From: an uncultured Treponema sp.
GTDB taxonomy: Bacteria; Spirochaetota; Spirochaetia; Treponematales; Treponemataceae
Reading direction: 5' to 3'
NCBI GenBank assembly: GCA_934691925.1
Contig: CAKUTI010000002.1
Coordinates: 1 to 64,000, forward strand
DNA length: 64,000 nt
Position 1 is the first letter of the stretch. Each line of letters begins with the position of its first letter. This document shows positions 51,534 to 60,264 of this stretch, piece by piece. The notes under the pieces were generated by a model. The model did no database searches, had not been told where the DNA came from, and saw only the letters and a program-made list of their open reading frames with translations. The position numbers and the translations under genes were made by a program.

Positions 51534-53507
51534 TTAGCGTGTGATTGTTACTGTTACCGGATAGGAAACATAAATATTTGTTGAATATCTTGCGCTGACT
51601 GTAATCTGATAAGTTCCGATATTGAGCTTTGAAAGCGGAATTTCAAAATCCTTTCCATCAGTTCCAACATCATATTCTGTTTTAGACCAATATGTTTGCG
51701 CGCCTTTTGTAAGGGCAATTGTTACAGAATCATATTTGAAGTCATCTGTTATTTTGTTGCCGTCAGCAGCTGTCTTGAAGTTCCATGTGGAAGAAGTTTT
51801 GGCATAAGCGTCAATGGTCAAAGTTTTTTGTCCGTCTGTGAACTGTGTTCCGTCAACAGTAAGCCAAGCGCCTTTGATAAAGTAATCTTCTTTCTGCAGG
51901 AATTCCACATCCTGGGCGCCGTTTGAATATTTTGCGAAAAGCTCAAGGTTTTCAGAACCTGTGTAAGAAGTTTCAGTAAACTTAGTGCCGTCTTCTTTTG
52001 CCCATGCGCTCCAAGCGGCAGAGTCTGCATCAGATGTGGCTTTCAAAAGTCCGTCGTCTCCGTTTCCGTCCGGCTGCAATAACGCATTGCCGTTTGTTGT
52101 TTCTTCGCAGAAATATTTCACGATATTTACAGCTGAGCCGGCTTTTGAAGTGTCTCCGTCTTCATAATAAACACCGCCGTTAAGATTATATGTTATTCTG
52201 TAGCGGCTGATTACCGCGCTTGTAAATGCAGTTCCCTTTGCGCCGTCAGCAGTAACATACGCCCACTCTGATTTTCCGGCATCGTTTACAGCGCGAATTC
52301 TTGCGGCATAGCGCACGCCAAGCTCAAGATAAGCGGCGGCGGCAGTGTTTCCTGTCAAGAGAGAACCTGAGCCATAAAAATCGGATGAAGAGAATTTTGC
52401 GTCAAAAGAATGAGCTTCAGCTCCCGAAGCAGCTGCCGCAGAAGTCCATTCATCATCGCTTGTTGGAAGAGTGGCTGTAGCTGCAGAGTCCGCAAGAGGA
52501 AGAACTTCAAGCTCGTAAGAAAGCTCGTTTTTAGAGCCTCGAGCCCATTCAAAATCAACTGTATAATAGCCGATTCTTTCATCTTCACTGTTCGCTTCAT
52601 AGCTTGCCTTGAAATCTGCCGGAGCAGAAGGCACTTCGCCAATCACATTTGGAATTGCAATTGAGTTGTCGACAGGCTTTCCCGGAAGAACGATAAGTGT
52701 GTCGCTCCAGACAAAGCTTTTCTTTGTGGCATCGCTTGTGTAAGTTACCTTGAAAAGATAAGTTCCAGGCGCCATTGAAGCAAGTGAATAATTTGCAGCC
52801 GCAGGTTCTGATGTTTCAAGCGAGGCAATGTCTTGGGCAGTCGCGTTTCCGCTTCCGTCGCCTTTATCTGTCGCGTCCGCTCCGTCGGTAAGCTTGTAAA
52901 TGCCGGCTTTTATTGTGTAGCCGTCTGGAGTTGTCCAGCCGTCATTATAAAGCTTCATTGCAACAGAAGCCTCTTTTGTAAGACCGTCAGGAGAAAGCGT
53001 GAATTTTGCAGTGTCGCCGTAAGTCATATCAAGAGAAGCGTAGCCGATAAGAACCGCCTTTTCTTTCATTTCATCAAGCGTTGCCGGCACATCGTTCTTT
53101 GCAACCGCGGCAAGGGTAAATTCCCAGACTGCCGCCTCAGCGTCTATCTTTATTTTTCCGACAGTCTTTGAAACAGAGCCTGTTCCGGCATCTGTATTTC
53201 CTTCAAATTCCACCTTAGCAGGAGCGTTAAACTCCGTGCCGTTTGTAGCCACACCGTAGATATAAAGATCCACGCCGTCAGAATCATAAGAATCCGGCAT
53301 TATTGTTCTTGATGAGGCAAGGCTTCTTGAAGAGCCTGAAGCAAGCTCTGAATAGTTCGTGACTGCAATATTCAATGTTTTTGACTTTCCGTCTGAGTCA
53401 GAAACATATCCTCCGCTCAACTGATTTGCGCAAGAAGCAAAAAGCATTGCGGCAGCGGCAACAAAAAAACTTGCTGCGCGTGAAACAATTTTTCCTTTTT
53501 CTTTCAT
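51534..53507 (-). CDS. Large surface lipoprotein with Ig/fibronectin-like regions
   Basis: A 657-residue lipoprotein with lipobox FASC and lipidated Cys26. The mature chain is beta-rich, with Ser/Thr/Ala/Asp-rich strands. A fibronectin-III-like segment lies at about 290-420 (PSAPADFKASYEAN, YAARIRAVNDAGKSEWAYV). A flagellin-repeat/InlB-B-like strand at about 432-450 (RYRITYNLNGGVYYEDG) and a terminal Ig-like domain (LNIGTYQITVSARY) follow. Such proteins often act in adhesion or glycan binding (inference). It is the last of three co-directional envelope genes (55746 to 51534). Confidence 0.8.
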   Translation of the reverse strand: MKEKGKIVSRAASFFVAAAAMLFASCANQLSGGYVSDSDGKSKTLNIAVTNYSELASGSSRSLASSRTIMPDSYDSDGVDLYIYGVATNGTEFNAPAKVEFEGNTDAGTGSVSKTVGKIKIDAEAAVWEFTLAAVAKNDVPATLDEMKEKAVLIGYASLDMTYGDTAKFTLSPDGLTKEASVAMKLYNDGWTTPDGYTIKAGIYKLTDGADATDKGDGSGNATAQDIASLETSEPAAANYSLASMAPGTYLFKVTYTSDATKKSFVWSDTLIVLPGKPVDNSIAIPNVIGEVPSAPADFKASYEANSEDERIGYYTVDFEWARGSKNELSYELEVLPLADSAATATLPTSDDEWTSAAAASGAEAHSFDAKFSSSDFYGSGSLLTGNTAAAAYLELGVRYAARIRAVNDAGKSEWAYVTADGAKGTAFTSAVISRYRITYNLNGGVYYEDGDTSKAGSAVNIVKYFCEETTNGNALLQPDGNGDDGLLKATSDADSAAWSAWAKEDGTKFTETSYTGSENLELFAKYSNGAQDVEFLQKEDYFIKGAWLTVDGTQFTDGQKTLTIDAYAKTSSTWNFKTAADGNKITDDFKYDSVTIALTKGAQTYWSKTEYDVGTDGKDFEIPLSKLNIGTYQITVSARYSTNIYVSYPVTVTITR

Positions 53508-53557
53508 TATTTTTCCTCCAAAAAAATAAAATCCTTAAAATGTCCGCCTGTACTTTC

Positions 53558-54070
53558 TCAAGGCTGATAAACCACAATTTTACAGTTGTCGCTATATTCT
53601 TTGCCCTCCTTGTCCGTTACTGTTAATGTGAGCTTGTAAGTTCCAGTTTCAAGACCTGAAGAGGGAACATACAAAACAAACGCTCTCGATGTCTCAGACG
53701 AGCCGTTGCTAAGACTGTATGCAACAGACTTTTCAACTGAATATGTCAAATTAAGACTCGTAACCTGCGCTATCTGCAAAAGTTTCCATTTATATGAGGC
53801 GCATTTTTCAGGACCGTAGAGATTCAAGGTCGCATCGCTTGCGACAAAATAAGTTGGACGAAGCATATTATCCGCGTTAAATCCGTCGTCGCCGGGCGAA
53901 AGGGCTGCGCTGGACTTTTTCACAGAAACATCCGATGAAAATCCTGAGTTGTAGTCAGAAAGCATTGAGCCGACTGAATTTGCGCACGAAACAAAACTCA
54001 GTGCGAGAATCAGAATGAGAAAAACATAAAATCGGCAAAACTTTTTTAATTTGAATATTTTTCCGCTCAT
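53558..54070 (-). CDS. Small lipoprotein with PKD/Ig-like domain
   Basis: A 170-residue lipoprotein from ATG 54070, which overlaps the upstream gene's stop by 4 bp. Lipobox FVSC, Cys29. A beta-sandwich domain (about 65-170: ASYKWKLLQ..., GLETGTYKLTLTVTDKEGKEYSDNCKIVVYQP) has the strand pattern of PKD or Ig folds. The start is inferred from the overlap and the hydrophobic signal; an extension to 54118 falls inside the neighbour. Function unknown; translational coupling implies partnership with the propeller/barrel protein. Confidence 0.8.
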   Translation of the reverse strand: MSGKIFKLKKFCRFYVFLILILALSFVSCANSVGSMLSDYNSGFSSDVSVKKSSAALSPGDDGFNADNMLRPTYFVASDATLNLYGPEKCASYKWKLLQIAQVTSLNLTYSVEKSVAYSLSNGSSETSRAFVLYVPSSGLETGTYKLTLTVTDKEGKEYSDNCKIVVYQP

Positions 54071-55746
54071 TTTTTTCTGTCCAGACGAAAACAGACGCCC
54101 GCCCCTGCGCTCGCACAAAATTTCAAGATTGAATCCCAGGACGCACCTGCGAAAAAGCTCAAAAACTTAAATTCAAGCTGTATCCGCCCTGAAAAATTAA
54201 ACGACGGAAAAATGCCGGAACTATAGAAGTCAGCCCCAATCTTTCGGTTCCATAAATACAAAAGGCTCGCGCCGGCCGAAACTTCCGCGCCCACAGCAAT
54301 ATCCTTATCTGAAAACGGCAATATAAAAATGCCAAAAGGAACAGAAAAACCTATTCCGGAAAGGCAAGGACTGTCCAAATCTTCCCCGTTAAGCGTGTAG
54401 TTATATGGAAAATTGTCTTTCGGAAAAGCGACAAACGGCCTGATTCTGCCGCCGATAAAAAACGGCTTTAAAACATCACAGGAAATAAAAGAAAAGTCCG
54501 CGCCAACAGCAAACAGGAAAGGCTCTGGAACCGTAGCGCAGTCCAGCTGCAAATCCGCATAAAATCCTTCTTTTCGCCTGTTATCACTAGAAACAGGCAA
54601 TTTTCCTGAAGTTCCGGCAGACGTGCTGCCGCTATCACCAACAGAAGAACCGCTTCCGCTTGCAGCCGAAATTTTGCCGGATCCATCTTTTAATGGAGTT
54701 TCCTCAGAATCAGGCTCCTCCGGGAAAAGCTCAAGTCCGCTGTCGTCAGCAAGCCATTTCCATAGATAAAGATTTCCTTTTTTTGTTGTAAAGAGAATTT
54801 TTTCGCCGTCAGGACTGAATGTTCCGGCGGAAAAGCTTTCTGATTTTCCAAGCGAAAGCGTTTTTATCAGATTGCCGCTGCCTGCGTCGAAAACGCAAAG
54901 ACAGTTATTTTTAGTTCCAAGCACAATATACTTGCCGCCAGAAGAAAAACAGGCATCTCCGCTCAAGCCTTCGGGCACAGTGATTTCTGTAAGATTCGGA
55001 GACGTGCTTTCTTCAAGACCGTTAAAATGTGCGACAACAAGCTTGTCCTGCAGCATGGAAGACAAAAAGGCGGAGCCGTCAGAACTTATTTTCGGATAAA
55101 CACCTGAATTGACATTCCATGAATACTCAGCAATGTTTTGATAAATGCCGTCAGAATTTGCGACAAGGTGAAATTTAGAATCCGAGGTTGAAACAATCAG
55201 ACATTTTGAGTCGTCTGTCCTGCTCAAAAAGACAATTTCCTTATTAAAGTCAATCTTTTTATTCAAAAGATAGCTGTTCGAAGCAAGAAGCCTGTAATAC
55301 TCAAAAAGATTCTTGCCGTCATATGGAAAAACAACAGAAAAGCCTTCTTCCCCAAAAACAGCAGCCTCCGCAGAACTTTTGTCCGAAGGAATCAAGTCTG
55401 TGAGAGCTCCAGAGTCTACGTCATACACCCCTATTGAACGGCAGCTTCTTACAGCAAGCATTTTCTTGCCGTTTCTAGAGAATTCCATTGAAGCAACAAA
55501 TGTGTTTCTGTTTTCTGAGGAAAAAGGCTCAAAGATTTTTTTAGGCATTAAATCATCCGAGCCGTAAAGAATAATCTTGTCTTCCTGCACTCCTGCAAAA
55601 ATTGAGCCGTCAGGCGACCACGCCGGAAAACCAAAATATCCGTAAGCGTTTTTGACTTTTTCCACAAAGAGATTTTTTTCCTGAGCCTGCAAGAGAACAG
55701 AATAGAAAAAAAACAAGAAAATAAAAAATCTCTTAAAGAAAAACAC
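54067..55746 (-). CDS. Beta-propeller protein with C-terminal barrel-like domain, phase-variable promoter
   Basis: About 559 residues. A Phe-rich signal peptide (FFFKRFFIFLFFFYSVLLQAQ) is followed by WD40/TolB-like blades (FPAWSPDGSIFAGVQ, FSRNGKKMLAV, FSPDGEKILFTTKKGNLYLWKW). A Ser/Gly-rich linker follows (about 350-390). The C-terminal ~170 residues have outer-membrane-barrel strands ending FRLDRK. The start is uncertain: GTG 55746, or an upstream TTG at 55782 reading through a G9 tract as three Gly. An ATG at 55772 is out of frame with 9 Gs but in frame with 8 or 11. The next gene overlaps its stop by 4 bp. Confidence 0.75.
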   Translation of the reverse strand: MFFFKRFFIFLFFFYSVLLQAQEKNLFVEKVKNAYGYFGFPAWSPDGSIFAGVQEDKIILYGSDDLMPKKIFEPFSSENRNTFVASMEFSRNGKKMLAVRSCRSIGVYDVDSGALTDLIPSDKSSAEAAVFGEEGFSVVFPYDGKNLFEYYRLLASNSYLLNKKIDFNKEIVFLSRTDDSKCLIVSTSDSKFHLVANSDGIYQNIAEYSWNVNSGVYPKISSDGSAFLSSMLQDKLVVAHFNGLEESTSPNLTEITVPEGLSGDACFSSGGKYIVLGTKNNCLCVFDAGSGNLIKTLSLGKSESFSAGTFSPDGEKILFTTKKGNLYLWKWLADDSGLELFPEEPDSEETPLKDGSGKISAASGSGSSVGDSGSTSAGTSGKLPVSSDNRRKEGFYADLQLDCATVPEPFLFAVGADFSFISCDVLKPFFIGGRIRPFVAFPKDNFPYNYTLNGEDLDSPCLSGIGFSVPFGIFILPFSDKDIAVGAEVSAGASLLYLWNRKIGADFYSSGIFPSFNFSGRIQLEFKFLSFFAGASWDSILKFCASAGAGVCFRLDRKK

Positions 55747-55752
55747 TATAAG

Positions 55753-55782
55753 AGTGTACCCCCCCCCGCATAAGAAAGTCAA
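55753..55782 (-). promoter_or_regulatory. Promoter with a G9 tract in its spacer
   Basis: On the minus strand TTGACT (55782-55777), an 18-bp spacer containing nine Gs (55767-55759), then TACACT (55758-55753). Loss of one G would give the optimal 17-bp spacing. Homopolymer slippage in such spacers switches promoters in Neisseria porA/opc and is reported for Treponema pallidum surface-protein genes (established knowledge). Confidence 0.6.
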
Positions 55783-55888
55783 TTGCGTTTTCTTTTTTTC
55801 TAAGAGATTTTTATAAAACTAACTGGTTATAAAGAATGATTCCGCACCGCAAAAGAAATTTTCAAGAGGCACACCTATTTCAGACTAA

Positions 55889-56020
55889 AGGAATACTTCC
55901 TAAGAGGCTAAGGTATACTTCCTTCAGTCCTTAGGAAGCCTTACTTCAGCTCTTAGGTAGGCTTCCTTCAGCCCTTAGCTAGGCTTCCTTCAGCTCTAAG
56001 GTATGCTTCCTTTAGTTTTT
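55889..56020. repeat. 22-bp tandem repeat array B (6 units)
   Basis: Six units with an exact 22-bp period start at 55889, 55911, 55933, 55955, 55977 and 55999. The core is the same AGGWATRCTTCCT as in array A (22722), including one unit in the variant form AGGAAGCCTTACT. Both arrays end in a unit AGGTATGCTTCCT followed by TTAGTTTT. It lies in the 345-bp gap between rsmE copy 2 and the propeller gene, where nothing else is seen. Confidence 0.9.
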
Positions 56021-56091
56021 ATGGAAAACGCGGGAAAAAACCGGCAATGCCAAATGATTTTCAAGGAAAGCGAAGCCTGAGCTCCGCGCTT

Positions 56092-56859
56092 CTAATTCAA
56101 AAATCCCATTGAGTCGAGAATTATTGAACTTGCGACTGTAGCGGCGGTCTCTGTGCGCAAGATGCGGCTTCCCATGCTGCAAAGCGTGAATCCAAATTCT
56201 TCGAGCAGGTCGCGCTCTTTTTCTGTCCAGCCGCGCTCGCTTCCAATTGCTGCGACAACGCTAAGCGCGCTCTCGTGAAGCAAAAAGTCATGCAGGCTTT
56301 TTTTTGCGCGCCGGTTATCCAAGGCGATTTTCGAGCACGCCTCCCATTTTACGAATCCGGATGTCAATCCGGATTTCTCATCTTTCAAAGAAGAGAGTGT
56401 GTCATAAAGATTATTATAGAAAGAAAGCTCTGGAACGTGGGTTGAAGCCGCCTGCGCTGTTCCATCAAGAAGCATTTCATACGCGCTTCCGTCTTTCACA
56501 ACGTTTGAATTCAAGTAGGATTTCTCGGTAAGCTCAGTTCCTGTCAAAATAACTTTCTCGCAGCCAAGCCCCGCAACGTCACGCAAAAGCCGGCGGAGCT
56601 GAATCGGGCGAGGGAATCCGATTATCAGCGTAAGCGGATAAAGCTTTTTTCCGGCGGATTTCGCCTCAAAGTCAAAGAAAATTTCCCCGTCGTCAGAGAT
56701 TTTTGTGATTCTCGCAGTTCCGGCAGCTCCACCGATAATTCCCGCGTCAAATTCGTCTCCTGCCTTTTTATGAAGAACCTTTATAATATGCTGAGCGCGC
56801 TCATCTTTTTTTGAAAGCGGATTTTTAATTTCTTCCTTATCAAATAAACAGATATTCAT
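56092..56859 (-). CDS. RsmE-family methyltransferase, copy 2
   Basis: A 255-residue SPOUT protein of the RsmE family (16S rRNA m3U methylation). The N-terminal PUA-like part is RAQHIIKVLHKKAGDEF. Knot motifs are GFPRPIQLRRLLRDVAGLGCEKVI, IGSERGWTEKERDLLEE and SRILRTETAATVASSIIL. It differs from copy 1 (31850-32734) in the motif-2 region and lacks its charged insertion. The start may be ATG 56859 or TTG 56868; neither has an ideal ribosome site. Whether both copies methylate U1498 or have split targets is unknown. Confidence 0.88.
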   Translation of the reverse strand: MNICLFDKEEIKNPLSKKDERAQHIIKVLHKKAGDEFDAGIIGGAAGTARITKISDDGEIFFDFEAKSAGKKLYPLTLIIGFPRPIQLRRLLRDVAGLGCEKVILTGTELTEKSYLNSNVVKDGSAYEMLLDGTAQAASTHVPELSFYNNLYDTLSSLKDEKSGLTSGFVKWEACSKIALDNRRAKKSLHDFLLHESALSVVAAIGSERGWTEKERDLLEEFGFTLCSMGSRILRTETAATVASSIILDSMGFLN

Positions 56860-56963
56860 TGCAGACAAAACACTCCGTAAACGGTTTAAGACTTCAATTA
56901 TTATAATAGAAAATTCAATTCAAAATTGAAGCTCTGCGTTAATAATATATTTCAGAGACAGTT

Positions 56964-58832
56964 ATGAAAAGATTTCAGTTTTTTCTTTTAGCTTTTTGCG
57001 CTTTTTTTCTTGTATCGTGCACAGACATCAGTTCTTCTTCATCGTCAGATTCTTCCGATGAAACATCAGGCTCGTCTTCGGCAGACACAAAAACACAGAC
57101 AAATCCTTCATCCACAACAACGGCCTCAAACGCGGAAACTTGGGCTTACGACGAGTCGTCTCCGATTTACGAGATTTCAAGCGATATAAGCTCGCTCACA
57201 GTTTCAGGCGACTTGAGCGGAAAATCCGTCTATCTCGTAAAGGCGAACAAGACAAGCTCCACAATTTCAGCGTCAAACGAAAGGACAATCACAAAAATTT
57301 CAAATATTTCTGCTTCGAGCGGAATTTCAGATTTTTCGCTTGAAGCAGAAAATGAAGATTTTAGGAAAAGGCCGAAATTCAGGAATTTCATTCCGCCTGA
57401 GGATGTCGGAAAAACAGTTTTTAATGGAAGAAAATCAAATTCTCAAAGCCGTTCAATTTCGTCAGGCACTTCAACTTCGATGATTTCAACTGTTGAGCAG
57501 ATTTCAGCGGAAGTTGATTCCACAACAAAATCTGTCTACGTTGACAACGACACCGAACTTAGCACTTTCACTTTAAAAACCGCGACCTTGCGCGCAAAAG
57601 GCGAATACTGCTACGTCTGGGTTGTCGATGACTACTACATGAGCGAAAGCGCGGACGGCTCTAAAGTTGACTCTTCCACGGCGGAAACTTTCGCGCTTAA
57701 ATTTGACGAAATCTATCCTGCAATCAGAAATGTCTTCGGAAGCGAATCCGACTGCCTGATAAACTACGACACAAGCATAACTTCCTATGACGCGTCCCTT
57801 TCAATGGAAAGCTACAGCGACACAGGAACAATGGTTAACATCGTTATTTACGACATCGGCGCGGACTCTGAACTTGACAGCTCAAGCCAGTGCGGAGTCG
57901 TGGGATACTTTTACTCAAAGGACTACGTTTATCCGTCATCATCTGTGAGCAAAAATTCCGTCATAAACTACTCGAACAAGGGAAAATATTTCTATGTGGA
58001 CTCAAGCTACGCAGTCTCTTATTTTGATACGGTGATTTCGACTCTCGCCCACGAATTCCAGCATATGATAAATTTCAACGTGAAAAATATCTCACAAAAT
58101 CTAAGCCCGTCAACTTCATACAACGAGATGCTTTCGATGCTCTGCGAGGACATGATGCAGAAAATGCTAGGAATTGACGATGACGGATCGCCGAAAGCTC
58201 GGCTTCAAGGATTCAACGCGTATTATTTTCTTTCAGGGCTGAGCGAGTACAATTCAAGCTGCGCGGTTGTCTCCTACGCTGATTCCTACGCGCTTGGGGC
58301 GTGGCTTTCAAGGCAGTACGGAGGCGCGGCTCTTGTTCAGGCGATTATGCAGAATGATTCTGTTGACAACGACTCGATTGCAGCGGCTGTGAATTCATTA
58401 AACGGAACTGATTACGATTTTGATGACTTGTTTGAACAGTTTTTGCTTGCAATAACAGGAAATGAGACTTTCACGCTTGAAAAAGACGCGGAAGAAAATT
58501 TGTCATATGAAAACGGAGACGAACCCTACACTTACCCGATGACAGCGATTAACTTATGGAACGAGGACTACAGCATAACTTCGTCAGGACTAAGCGACTA
58601 TTCCTCAGTGCAAAGCTCTCTTTCAACGGCAAAATATTCTTCATATGACTGGTGCGGGCCTTACTTGTTCTCGAAAAGCTACAGCTACGCGCTGCGCCCG
58701 GATTACGGATTCACGCTGCACGGAATCGAGGAGATTTCTTCAAGCTCATCAGACACAGATAAAATAGAACGCACTTACACGTTCAGCGAAAGCGGAAGCT
58801 CCGGATTGACGATGTATTTAATTATCCAGTGA
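56964..58832 (+). CDS. Lipoprotein zinc metalloprotease (M30/hyicolysin-like)
   Basis: A 622-residue lipoprotein (LVSC, Cys19) with a Ser/Asp/Thr-rich tether (about 22-60). The zinc site is HEFQH at 363-367 inside TLAHEFQHMINFN. The downstream acidic residues in YNEMLSMLCEDMMQKMLG correspond to the third-ligand region of the M30 family (family knowledge). YALGAWLSRQYGGAALVQAIMQN further supports M30. It is predicted to be anchored outside the inner membrane and to digest protein there or on the surface. A small secreted protein gene follows at 20 bp, probably the same transcript. Confidence 0.87.
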   Translation: MKRFQFFLLAFCAFFLVSCTDISSSSSSDSSDETSGSSSADTKTQTNPSSTTTASNAETWAYDESSPIYEISSDISSLTVSGDLSGKSVYLVKANKTSSTISASNERTITKISNISASSGISDFSLEAENEDFRKRPKFRNFIPPEDVGKTVFNGRKSNSQSRSISSGTSTSMISTVEQISAEVDSTTKSVYVDNDTELSTFTLKTATLRAKGEYCYVWVVDDYYMSESADGSKVDSSTAETFALKFDEIYPAIRNVFGSESDCLINYDTSITSYDASLSMESYSDTGTMVNIVIYDIGADSELDSSSQCGVVGYFYSKDYVYPSSSVSKNSVINYSNKGKYFYVDSSYAVSYFDTVISTLAHEFQHMINFNVKNISQNLSPSTSYNEMLSMLCEDMMQKMLGIDDDGSPKARLQGFNAYYFLSGLSEYNSSCAVVSYADSYALGAWLSRQYGGAALVQAIMQNDSVDNDSIAAAVNSLNGTDYDFDDLFEQFLLAITGNETFTLEKDAEENLSYENGDEPYTYPMTAINLWNEDYSITSSGLSDYSSVQSSLSTAKYSSYDWCGPYLFSKSYSYALRPDYGFTLHGIEEISSSSSDTDKIERTYTFSESGSSGLTMYLIIQ

Positions 58833-58851
58833 TTTTCAATAGAATCGGCTT

Positions 58852-59175
58852 ATGAGAAAATATCTTTTTGGAATTATGATTTTAATTCTTGGACTTTCTG
58901 CGTTTTCGTTCGGAGGAAAAGCCCCTGCGAGCATTGCTGGCCACATAAAATTCTACGGAAACGCGCCTTTTGAATATCCTGGAATCGAGACTGTTGACGG
59001 CTATCTTTACGCGGTGCAAGCTGAAAAAGATTCCGGCATTTCAATTGAAGAAATAAAAGCGACGCAAGGCAAGATGATTGAGCTTACAGGCCGCGTCGAG
59101 AAAAAAGAGAAGCTTTCCGTCTTTTCCCTCCGCGACGGAACTTTTGTTGTCTCCGACTTTAGGATTCTTGAATAA
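58852..59175 (+). CDS. Small secreted protein of unknown function
   Basis: A 107-residue product with a signal peptide (FGIMILILGLSAFSFGG). The mature part (about 25-107) is a compact beta-rich domain (YLYAVQAEK, MIELTGRVEKKEKLSVFSLRDGTFVVSDFRIL), OB-fold-like in strand order. It follows the metalloprotease gene by 20 bp on the same strand, so co-expression is likely. No family assigned. Confidence 0.65.
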   Translation: MRKYLFGIMILILGLSAFSFGGKAPASIAGHIKFYGNAPFEYPGIETVDGYLYAVQAEKDSGISIEEIKATQGKMIELTGRVEKKEKLSVFSLRDGTFVVSDFRILE

Positions 59176-59252
59176 CCGTAATTGAGAAAGCGAGCGAAGC
59201 AATCCCCCAAAAATGATCCGCCCCGCTCTCACAAAATCCGCAAAAACGTTTT

Positions 59253-60089
59253 TTATTTTTTCATCATCTCTGAAACCGACTTCAAATAATCACGGCTTAT
59301 ATTCTCGTGTTTTTTGAGCATTGCGTAAGGAACTCCGTACGCTTTCTCAATGTCCTCGCGCGTCAAGACTTCGTCCGGCGTTCCAAGCGACATATCGCGG
59401 TTCGGATAAAAAAGCAGAACCTGATCCGCGTATTTTTTTGTAAGGTCAAGCTCGTGCATTGAAATATAGATTGAAGTTCCAGTCTTATGGACAAAATCCT
59501 TAAGATAAGCGAGCGCGTTTTCCTTCTGATATTCCTCCATCGCGAAAAGCGGCTCGTCCATGAAAACAGTCGCGCTTCCGTACAAAATCGAGAACGCAAG
59601 AAGAACACGCTGAATCTCGCCCTTGCTAAGCTGCATAAGCCCGTGGCCAAGCACATTTTTCAGCTCAAAGACATCGACAACCTCGCTCAAGAGGTCAGAA
59701 TCAGAATTTATTCCTTTCGCGTTTCCTTTCAGATTTCCGTTTGAATAAACCTGGCTCAAAAGCTCTGAAACCTTGTCCTCAGACTCAAATTCCATATTCT
59801 GGTAAATCACAGACGCAAGGAGATTTTTCTGCTCCTGACCAAGAAGATAAGGATTCTGTCCAAGAAGATTCACGCTTCCAGAATCAGGCTTGAGGCGGCC
59901 TGAGCAAAGCATTAGGAGGGTCGTTTTTCCGCAGCCGTTCTGCCCGACAAAGCTAACAAATCCTGACGGAAGCTCCGCCGAAAAATGCTCGAATACAGGC
60001 TTACTCTCAACCGGCTTTCCGTTCTCGTCAACATCGCCCTCAACCGGCGGATAAGCAAAAGACACGTCATTAAGTTCAAGAAATTTCAT
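59253..60089 (-). CDS. ABC transporter ATP-binding protein
   Basis: A 278-residue ATPase. Walker A is GQNGCGKTTLLML, Q-loop VIYQNMEFES, signature LSKGEIQRVLLAF, Walker B TVFMDEPLF and switch His in ISMHELDL. The sequence before Walker A begins LELNDVSFAYP, the pattern of ECF/cobalt-type ATPases (EcfA), which would fit the S component at 43048. The genes are far apart, and no EcfT membrane partner is next to it. The signature has Lys (LSKGE) instead of the usual Gly. Confidence 0.88.
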   Translation of the reverse strand: MKFLELNDVSFAYPPVEGDVDENGKPVESKPVFEHFSAELPSGFVSFVGQNGCGKTTLLMLCSGRLKPDSGSVNLLGQNPYLLGQEQKNLLASVIYQNMEFESEDKVSELLSQVYSNGNLKGNAKGINSDSDLLSEVVDVFELKNVLGHGLMQLSKGEIQRVLLAFSILYGSATVFMDEPLFAMEEYQKENALAYLKDFVHKTGTSIYISMHELDLTKKYADQVLLFYPNRDMSLGTPDEVLTREDIEKAYGVPYAMLKKHENISRDYLKSVSEMMKK

Positions 60090-60154
60090 AAAGATATGAT
60101 AATAAAAATCCGGCTCTATTGCGAGATGATATTTTTTGTGAATTTTGAATTACA

Positions 60155-60180
60155 GATTCCGAAACAAGTTCGGAATGACA
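60155..60180. repeat. Dispersed palindromic repeat
   Basis: GATTCCGAAACAAGTTCGG followed by AATGACA, same family as 20410-20435 and 4790. It lies in the 175-bp gap upstream of dnaX. Confidence 0.6.
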
Positions 60181-60264
60181 CGTTTTACCAGCTTGTCTGG
60201 CCGCGAAACGGCAGCGCCCAGATTACAATTGAGAATATCATGATTTTTCGGTATTCTATTTGCT

